Shown here: piece after piece, positions 14,630 to 19,512 of the stretch
How positions within the stretch are numbered: position 1 is the stretch's first letter
Layout of the letters: each line of letters begins with the position of its first letter
Source: DSWT01 sp035415725
GTDB lineage: Bacteria; Chloroflexota; Anaerolineae; B4-G1; SLSP01
DNA length: 19,512 bases
NCBI GenBank assembly: GCA_035415725.1
Contig: DAOOGN010000082.1
Span: 1-19,512 of the forward strand
Direction: 5' to 3'
The notes under the pieces: generated by a model
Told to the model about the DNA's origin: nothing
The model's input: only the letters and a program-made list of their open reading frames with translations
Databases searched by the model: none
Program-made: the position numbers and the translations under genes

Positions 14630-16066
14630 TCAAGCCGGCGTTGCAACGTCGGCACGTTGGTACGTTTCAATGTCTTCCTCAGCATCTACCGCGACGGGAG
14701 GGAGGATCTCCCCCAACGCTTCGTCAGGAGTTGGTTCTGGCGACGACACGACGTCGGCCTCAACGCCAGAAGACACTTCAGACGGCCTCCCTTCCTCTAT
14801 GGCCGCGTGACGCTGCGCTCTATGCGGGCGGGCGATGAAACCCAACAGCCCGCCCCACAGCAAGCCCCACAGACCTATCGCCACAATACCGACGATTTGC
14901 GCCGTCAACTGGCCGGTGCCGCCGCCGAAGAACAGGCCGCTGACGCCACCATCACCGGCCGAGGCCGTCACGCCATTCCAGCCCTGTCCCCACCGCCCAT
15001 CGGCGAAGAGACCTACGCTGAGCAGTCCCCCCAGGCCACCGACGAGACCTAACGCAATGGTCGCGGAAGTATCCCGCAGACGCAGAAGCACCTCCACAAC
15101 GTACAACAGAAACGCGAAGAGCAGCCCCCCCAGCACTCCTACCGCCAACGCGGCCCACGGGGCGAGAAACGGCGCGGCGGCTAACACCGCGCTCCACCCG
15201 CCCGCCAATCCCCGCGCCGCCAACATGGAATCCATTTCGCCGCTGACGAGCCAGGCATAAAGCTGCGACGATAGCGTCGCTCCGGCCATAGCAAGCCACA
15301 CGTTGACAGCCGCGCGATTCCAGTCCCAGGTCGCGCCAAAGGTGTGAAACGGTCCTGAGAGCGCCCACCCGCTCCAGCCGATCCCCATCAACAGAACACC
15401 GAGGTTGGCGAGCAGGGGGAAATAGGCCGGAGGCGGGGTCGGCGGGTCGGCCACAGTTTGACGCGGCTGGAGCAGCAAAATGCCCAGCGCCATCATGCCG
15501 GGCAACCACAACATCAACGCGCTCCCACCAAAATCCACAAAGCCGTGCCCCAACGCGACCGTGTCGCCCAGATGCGCCAGCCATCCACTGCCCCACATCC
15601 AACACGCGGCGACGGGGAAAACCACCGTTCCGGCCAAAACCCCCGCCACCACCATGAGCCAGCGGCGTTCATCGGCGAGCGCCAGGACGACCAGCAACGT
15701 CGCTGCCGCCATCAAGGGTACGTAGGCCAGGAAAAGGGCCAGGGCCGTCGCCGTGATCTCCGCTCCCGTCAGAAAAAAGCCGGCCAGGCCGATGAATCCC
15801 CATTCGGACGACCGGGGAACGAGAGGGAACAGTAAATTCAGTCCTGCCAGGGCCGGATCATCAGGGTTGACGGCCTGGGCGCCGCCTAGCTGAAAGGCAA
15901 AACCAACGCTCCAGTATCCCACCATCGCCAACGCCATCGCCAAAGCGGCCAACGGCGTCACACGCCTGGCCTTGTGAGGCGGCAGCCCGCCCCATGTAAG
16001 CAGCAGAAGGCCGATAGGAATGAGGTATCCCCAAAGCCAGTTTAGGGTGGTTCCATCAGATGGCAT
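14630..16066 (-). CDS. Ammonium transporter (Amt/Rh)-fold membrane protein lacking the pore histidines
   Basis: The protein is very hydrophobic, with about 11 likely membrane segments, and follows the Amt layout. It has WGSGWLAHLG then FVDFGGSALMLW (Amt: WGGG...LDFAGGTVVH), a central AAVNVWLAMAGATLSSQLYAW, AGGWSAVLAAAPFLAPWAAL, DTSATIALGLVGGLGG (Amt: DPVGAIAVHGVGGIWG), and a GLFFGGG near the end. The conserved Asp of the first pore motif is kept (Asp178 with start at 16066). The two pore histidines appear replaced by Leu186 and Gly340, so ordinary ammonium conduction is doubtful; a sensor-like or altered role is possible. The last about 65 residues are a charged, probably disordered cytosolic tail. 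The ATG at 16066 is chosen because GGAG lies 7 bases upstream. A longer in-frame start, TTG at 16150, coincides with the predicted -35 box. rsmD follows after 12 bp. Confidence 0.8.
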   Translation of the reverse strand: MPSDGTTLNWLWGYLIPIGLLLLTWGGLPPHKARRVTPLAALAMALAMVGYWSVGFAFQLGGAQAVNPDDPALAGLNLLFPLVPRSSEWGFIGLAGFFLTGAEITATALALFLAYVPLMAAATLLVVLALADERRWLMVVAGVLAGTVVFPVAACWMWGSGWLAHLGDTVALGHGFVDFGGSALMLWLPGMMALGILLLQPRQTVADPPTPPPAYFPLLANLGVLLMGIGWSGWALSGPFHTFGATWDWNRAAVNVWLAMAGATLSSQLYAWLVSGEMDSMLAARGLAGGWSAVLAAAPFLAPWAALAVGVLGGLLFAFLLYVVEVLLRLRDTSATIALGLVGGLGGLLSVGLFADGRWGQGWNGVTASAGDGGVSGLFFGGGTGQLTAQIVGIVAIGLWGLLWGGLLGFIARPHRAQRHAAIEEGRPSEVSSGVEADVVSSPEPTPDEALGEILPPVAVDAEEDIETYQRADVATPA

Positions 16067-16121
16067 CATTGAACTCCATGCGTTTGAGTGTGGCGCAATT
16101 TCATGCCCAGGCCATAACGCT

Positions 16122-16150
16122 ATCTTACCAGAGTCCGAGAAATTCGCCAA
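16122..16150 (-). promoter_or_regulatory. Sigma70-like extended -10 promoter of the Amt-like/rsmD operon
   Basis: On the minus strand TTGGCG (16150-16145) is followed by 17 bases and TAAGAT (16127-16122), with TGG directly before it as an extended -10. The predicted start near 16115 gives a leader of about 50 bases to the ATG at 16066. Because the box overlaps the TTG that would start a longer protein, it supports the shorter reading. Confidence 0.55.
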
Positions 16151-16371
16151 TAGGGAAAATCAGATGGGTGTATTTGTATTTCATCTGAGCCGGGAAGTCA
16201 GAATTACAATTTGTAGGGGGGTAAAGGAACAAGGAGTTCCCCTAGGACATCGTGACATCAATTTCGCACCCGTTAGTCATGCACGAAGCCGATCGCCAGA
16301 TCCGCGGTTTTAGCACGCTACACCGAGACCTGACGATCCCTGGCAAGCCTTAGTCGTACTAAAGACCCCGT
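16151..16371. other. Intergenic stretch without recognised gene
   Basis: This is the rest of the gap between the glycoside hydrolase stop and the Amt-like promoter. I see no convincing ORF, tRNA or terminator. A weak inverted repeat near 16349-16364 (TTAGT-CGT-ACTAA core) lies just after the hydrolase stop but has only a five-pair stem and no T-run. Confidence 0.5.
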
Positions 16372-18174
16372 CTACCCCTGATACTCCCGCATCACGAGCG
16401 GCATATACACCTGATACAGTCGCTCCACGATGCGAACGCTCACCGGTAGGACAAACGGGCTTTCGGGAACCGCCGCCTCTGATGCCGTCACGGTGAGGAT
16501 ACCGGTATACAACCCCACCGGCAGTCCCCGTGGATCAACCAATACCTGGAACGCGCCGGGAATGAAAGTCGTGCCGGTGTGCGCGGAACTGGAAGGCACA
16601 ACTGTCATCGTCAGCGCTTCACTGGCCGTGGTGACCGCCCACTCGAACCCATAATCGCCGCTGTTTTCCACTATCACGGTCGCCGAAAGCGGCTGCATAG
16701 CGGCCATCTCCACCATCCAGCTCAAACTGGCGGGATGGACATCCATCCCCCACACACCCCATACCTCAAGTTCCAGCGGGATCGCAATGGCGGGCGGTGT
16801 GACCAGTGTGTCTGCCGCGGTGACGGTTATCACACCGCGATATGTGCCGGTCAGCAGATCGCGGGCGTCCACCGTGACCTGAAAGGTCTGACCCGACACG
16901 CCCAACGTTGGCGTGATGGCGAACGGCAGTCCCGCCGTCTCCGTCACCGCGCTCCAGGCAAAAGGCAGGGAATCGCTCTCCACTGTAACCGTCTCGGTGA
17001 TGATCGTCCGTTCGCGCCAGCGCACCGACCCGTCCCATGCCGCCGGGGTGACGGACATCGCCGAGATGACGCCGGGGCGCTTGTCCATCTCTGCCAGGGT
17101 GGTGTAGGAAAGGCGGGGCGAGCGATCGGGTTTGAGGATGGAGAACCAGTTCAACGGATCGCACGTGCCATACCAGCCCGTCGTGCTGAAATCCAGGTTG
17201 GAGACGATCATCACACCCATCCACGGCCAGTTGGCGTCGGCATAGGCAAAGGCACGTTTCAGATAGTCGGCCTGCTGCACCGCCGAGACCTTCTGCCAGC
17301 CAAAGCCGATGCTGTCCCAATAACTGAGGCACTCCGGGTGACCTTCTGCCGTCGCATCCATCAGCCACCCGAACTCTGTGCCCCACACGGATTTGTCACC
17401 GTCGCCGTGGGCGACCATCACCGCATAGATGTCCTCGGCGCGGCGGAAGTTGACGATGCCCGCTCCCCATGTCTTGTCCTCAGGGGCGCCGCCGAAGCCG
17501 TAGTTGTGGATGCTGAGCGCGTCGAAATGCCCCGCCAGGCCGTTGGCATACATCGCCTGCAGGAAATCTACATCGTTCAGCGAGTGGACGCCATCCCCGC
17601 CGGTGGGCGCCAGGCTTCCCGCGACGACAGGCAGGGTCGGATCGCCGGCCTTCGCCCCCAGGTAAGCGCGCCTGACCATCTCCGTGTACCGCGCGGGATT
17701 CAGTTGGCCGGTCCATTGGAAATCGAGATTCGGCTCGTTCCAGATTTCCAGGGCGACGCGAAAGGTATGGCCGCAGGCCGCGCGGCGCTGGGCGATGTGG
17801 GCGGCGAGCGCCTGAAAAAACGCCTGCCAATCGGCCATTTCGTCGTCCTGGATCGGCGTCCAGTCGTCGGCGTCGCGCTCGACGCGCAGGAGCAGATTGA
17901 GTTCGTTGTCACATGCCCAGGCCAATTGCGTGTTCGTGCTCTCCCAATCGTAGACGCCATCGCGGTCGGGATCGATGTGATTCCAATAAGCGAAGTATTT
18001 GAACCAGTTGAAGCCCGCTGCGTGCACCCGCTCCAGGTTGCCTGGTGGATAGGCTAACATCATCCCATAGCCGAGGTGCGGCGGCGGCAATTCCCCGGCG
18101 GCATGCACCGGCAGTGACGGCATCACCAACAGCAACGCCGCGGTCACGAGGATTCGCCCCACATTTTTTGCCAT
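16372..18174 (-). CDS. Secreted clan GH-A glycoside hydrolase with two Ig-like domains
   Basis: Of 600 residues, 1-25 are a Sec signal peptide ending VHA. About 33-365 form a (beta/alpha)8-type glycosidase: AGFNWFKYFAYW early on, the acid/base motif EIWNEPN with Glu147, LSIHNYGFGG (220-229), and the nucleophile candidate Glu267 in VWGTEFGW, followed by WPWMGVMIVSNLDF. This fits clan GH-A (GH5/GH39-like cellulase family annotation); the substrate is not evident. About 370-470 and 478-583 are two BACON/Ig-like beta domains with the pattern ending DPRGLPVGLYTGILTVTAS. The C-terminus VYMPLVMREYQG is a motif I associate with secreted Chloroflexota proteins. The ATG follows a GGGGG ribosome site by about six bases. 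The gene lies 67 bases downstream of the TPR gene, so cotranscription is possible. Role: extracellular polysaccharide breakdown. Confidence 0.88.
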   Translation of the reverse strand: MAKNVGRILVTAALLLVMPSLPVHAAGELPPPHLGYGMMLAYPPGNLERVHAAGFNWFKYFAYWNHIDPDRDGVYDWESTNTQLAWACDNELNLLLRVERDADDWTPIQDDEMADWQAFFQALAAHIAQRRAACGHTFRVALEIWNEPNLDFQWTGQLNPARYTEMVRRAYLGAKAGDPTLPVVAGSLAPTGGDGVHSLNDVDFLQAMYANGLAGHFDALSIHNYGFGGAPEDKTWGAGIVNFRRAEDIYAVMVAHGDGDKSVWGTEFGWLMDATAEGHPECLSYWDSIGFGWQKVSAVQQADYLKRAFAYADANWPWMGVMIVSNLDFSTTGWYGTCDPLNWFSILKPDRSPRLSYTTLAEMDKRPGVISAMSVTPAAWDGSVRWRERTIITETVTVESDSLPFAWSAVTETAGLPFAITPTLGVSGQTFQVTVDARDLLTGTYRGVITVTAADTLVTPPAIAIPLELEVWGVWGMDVHPASLSWMVEMAAMQPLSATVIVENSGDYGFEWAVTTASEALTMTVVPSSSAHTGTTFIPGAFQVLVDPRGLPVGLYTGILTVTASEAAVPESPFVLPVSVRIVERLYQVYMPLVMREYQG

Positions 18175-18241
18175 CTTTTACCCCCTATGCGCTATGGATT
18201 GCAGAGGTGTGGATTGGAAATCGAAAATGGCGGAAGTTTGC

Positions 18242-19512
18242 TCATGCACCGATGCCCCTCCCCACGATGGCGGCGAAGCGCGGATGGCCGTGGAGAGGTT
18301 CCAGGTCGGGGTCACGGGCGGCCCAGTCGCGTTGTGAGGGATCCTCTGCGAGGGCTTTTTCGAGATGTTCCAGCGCCGCGTCGACGTTCCCGGTGATGGC
18401 TTCCAGGCAGGCAAGGTTGTAGTGATCATCCTCGGGGAGCCGCTCGCGGGCGCGGGCCAGGTGAACGGCAGCTTCATCCTCACGGCCCAGTCTACGCAAG
18501 ACGGAGCCCAACGCCATCTGGCGAACACCGTTTTCCGGTGTGATCTCCACCGCCCGGCGAAAAGCTGCTCCTGCTTTCTCTAGCTCTCCTTGTTCGTAAT
18601 ATTGCACTCCCAGGTTGTTCTGCGTCATAGCGTAGTCCAACGGCGCGGCCTCCGGCGTGCGGAAGCGCAGCGCGGCTTCGTAACAGGCGATGGCGCGCGC
18701 CAGGTTCGCCCCACGGTCGCCCGTCGGCAAGGCGGCGTAGGCCAGGCCCAGGTTGTTCTGCGTGGCAGCATACTGCAACGGCGCGGCCTCCGGCGTGTAA
18801 AAGCGCAGCGCGGCTTCGTAACAGGCGATGGCGCGCGCCAGGTTCGCCCCACGGTCGCCCGTCGGCAAGTCGGCGTAGGCCAGGCCCAGGTTGTTCTGCG
18901 TCCTGGCGTAGTCCAACGGCGCGGCCTCCGGCGTGTAAAAGCGCAGCGCGGCTTCGTAACAGGCGATGGCGCGCGCCAGGTTCGCCCCACGGTCGCCCGT
19001 CGGCAAGTCGGCGTAGGCGGCGCCCAGGTTGTTCTGCGTCATAGCGTAGTCCAACGGCGCGGCCTCCGGCGTGCGGAAGCGCAGCGCGGCTTCGTAACAG
19101 GCGATGGCGCGCGCCAGGTTCGCCCCACGGTCGCCCGTCGGCAAGGCGGCGTAGGCGGCGCCCAGGTTGTTCTGCGTCATAGCGTAGTCCAACGGCGCGG
19201 CCTCCGGCGTGTAAAAGCGCAGCGCGGCTTCGTAACAGGCGATGGCGCGCGCCAGGTTCGCCCCACGGTCGCCCGTCGGCAAGGCGGCGTAGGCCAGGCC
19301 CAGGTTGTTCTGCGTCCTGGCGTAGTCCAACGGCGCGGCCTCCGGCGTGTAAAAGCGCAGCGCGGCTTCGTAACAGGCGATGGCGCGCGCCAGGTTCGCC
19401 CCACGGTCGCCCGTCGGCAAGGCGGCGTAGGCCAGGCCCAGGTTGTACTGCGTCATAGCGTAGTCCAACGGCGCGGCCTCCGGCGTGTAAAAGCGCAGCG
19501 CGGCTTCGTAAC
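18242..19512 (-). CDS. TPR-repeat protein, 5' end beyond the window
   Basis: The frame is open to the right edge, so the N-terminus is missing; the first in-window ATG (19468) lies inside a repeat and is not the start. It has six full 46-residue TPR-type repeats and part of a seventh, consensus DYAxTQNNLGxAYAxLPTGD then RGANLARAIACYEAALRF and xTPEAAPL. The C-terminal part (about 130 residues) holds ordinary, more divergent TPR units (NNLGVQYYEQGELEKAGAAF; EDDHYNLACLEAITGNVDAA) and ends DPDLEPLHGHPRFAAIVG, a usual ending of TPR proteins. TPRs form protein-binding solenoids. This repeat type is frequent in Chloroflexota and cyanobacteria, often joined to CHAT, STAND or other signalling domains; which, if any, is joined here cannot be seen. 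Confidence 0.9.
   Translation of the reverse strand, partial: YEAALRFYTPEAAPLDYAMTQYNLGLAYAALPTGDRGANLARAIACYEAALRFYTPEAAPLDYARTQNNLGLAYAALPTGDRGANLARAIACYEAALRFYTPEAAPLDYAMTQNNLGAAYAALPTGDRGANLARAIACYEAALRFRTPEAAPLDYAMTQNNLGAAYADLPTGDRGANLARAIACYEAALRFYTPEAAPLDYARTQNNLGLAYADLPTGDRGANLARAIACYEAALRFYTPEAAPLQYAATQNNLGLAYAALPTGDRGANLARAIACYEAALRFRTPEAAPLDYAMTQNNLGVQYYEQGELEKAGAAFRRAVEITPENGVRQMALGSVLRRLGREDEAAVHLARARERLPEDDHYNLACLEAITGNVDAALEHLEKALAEDPSQRDWAARDPDLEPLHGHPRFAAIVGRGIGA
18641..19512. repeat. 138-bp near-identical tandem repeats encoding the TPR units
   Basis: Copies begin at 18641, 18779, 18917, 19055, 19193, 19331 and 19469 (the last cut by the window edge), an exact 138-bp period. 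A 69-base block in each full copy (18663-18731 in the first) is invariant in all six, silent positions included. Differences fall at four spots only: Tyr/Arg in RFxTPE, Ala/Asp in AYAxLP, Leu/Ala in NLGxAY and the residue in YAxTQ (Met, Arg or Ala); one copy also has Gln for Asp. Confidence 0.97.

Noticed and set aside
14066..15052. Plus-strand ORF of 325 codons from 14075
   Set aside because: It crosses rsmD and the 3' end of the Amt-like gene in antisense; both have recognisable protein motifs.
16349..16364. Possible terminator after the glycoside hydrolase
   Set aside because: The stem is only five pairs with a three-base loop and no T-run follows, so it is too weak to call.
16579..18057. 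Plus-strand ORF of 492 codons
   Set aside because: It is the reverse of the glycoside hydrolase gene, which has a signal peptide and catalytic motifs. The plus-strand product resembles nothing.
18641..19512. CRISPR-like regular repeat array
   Set aside because: The 138-bp period is all coding, in frame, and gives TPR repeats. There are no short repeats with unique spacers.

Overview
The window is GC-rich bacterial DNA that reads best as a member of the Chloroflexota, probably Anaerolineae or a close relative. This is an inference from several features: large secreted proteins built of Ig-like, carboxypeptidase-regulatory-like and choice-of-anchor domains; a secreted glycosidase ending in the motif VYMPLVMR; an RsmD with APPQ instead of DPPY; and 46-residue TPR repeats of the LPTGDRGANLARAIACYEAAL type. 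All genes found lie on the minus strand, so transcription runs from right to left.

From the right edge: (1) the C-terminal part of a TPR protein (18242-19512, cut by the window edge), whose 138-bp repeats are almost identical in DNA; (2) a secreted clan GH-A glycoside hydrolase with two Ig-like domains (16372-18174); (3) a gap with a good sigma70-type promoter, then an Amt/Rh-fold membrane protein that has lost both pore histidines (14630-16066); (4) rsmD, the 16S rRNA guanine methyltransferase, 12 bp downstream (14066-14617); (5) a short gap filled by 13-bp tandem repeats; (6) an OmpR/PhoB-type regulator with a degenerate receiver (13202-13951); (7) a 472-bp regulatory gap with two promoter-like sequences, inverted repeats, a G-quadruplex-capable palindrome and a possible 22-codon leader ORF.

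The left two thirds (1-12729) is one uninterrupted minus-strand reading frame of 4243 codons that leaves the window still open. It is a secreted subtilisin-like (S8, bacillopeptidase F-like) protease with signal peptide, propeptide and complete catalytic residues (Asp195, His241, Asn345, Ser436). A very long stalk follows. The stalk is a chain of eight related modules, and seven of the eight carry a different foreign domain inserted at the same place: two flavodoxin/GATase-like domains, a MAM-like choice-of-anchor J domain, a propeller-like domain, a nidogen-like domain and two other beta-sandwich domains. Seven of the eight modules share a cysteine pair 75-82 residues apart; the eighth lacks both cysteines. 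This 'constant frame, variable insert' design is the most unusual thing in the window. The long plus-strand ORFs over it are antisense shadows.

How the genes work together is mostly inference. The protease and the glycosidase would both act outside the cell on polymers. The regulator lies just upstream of the protease and is a candidate for controlling it. The Amt-like gene and rsmD look like one short operon.
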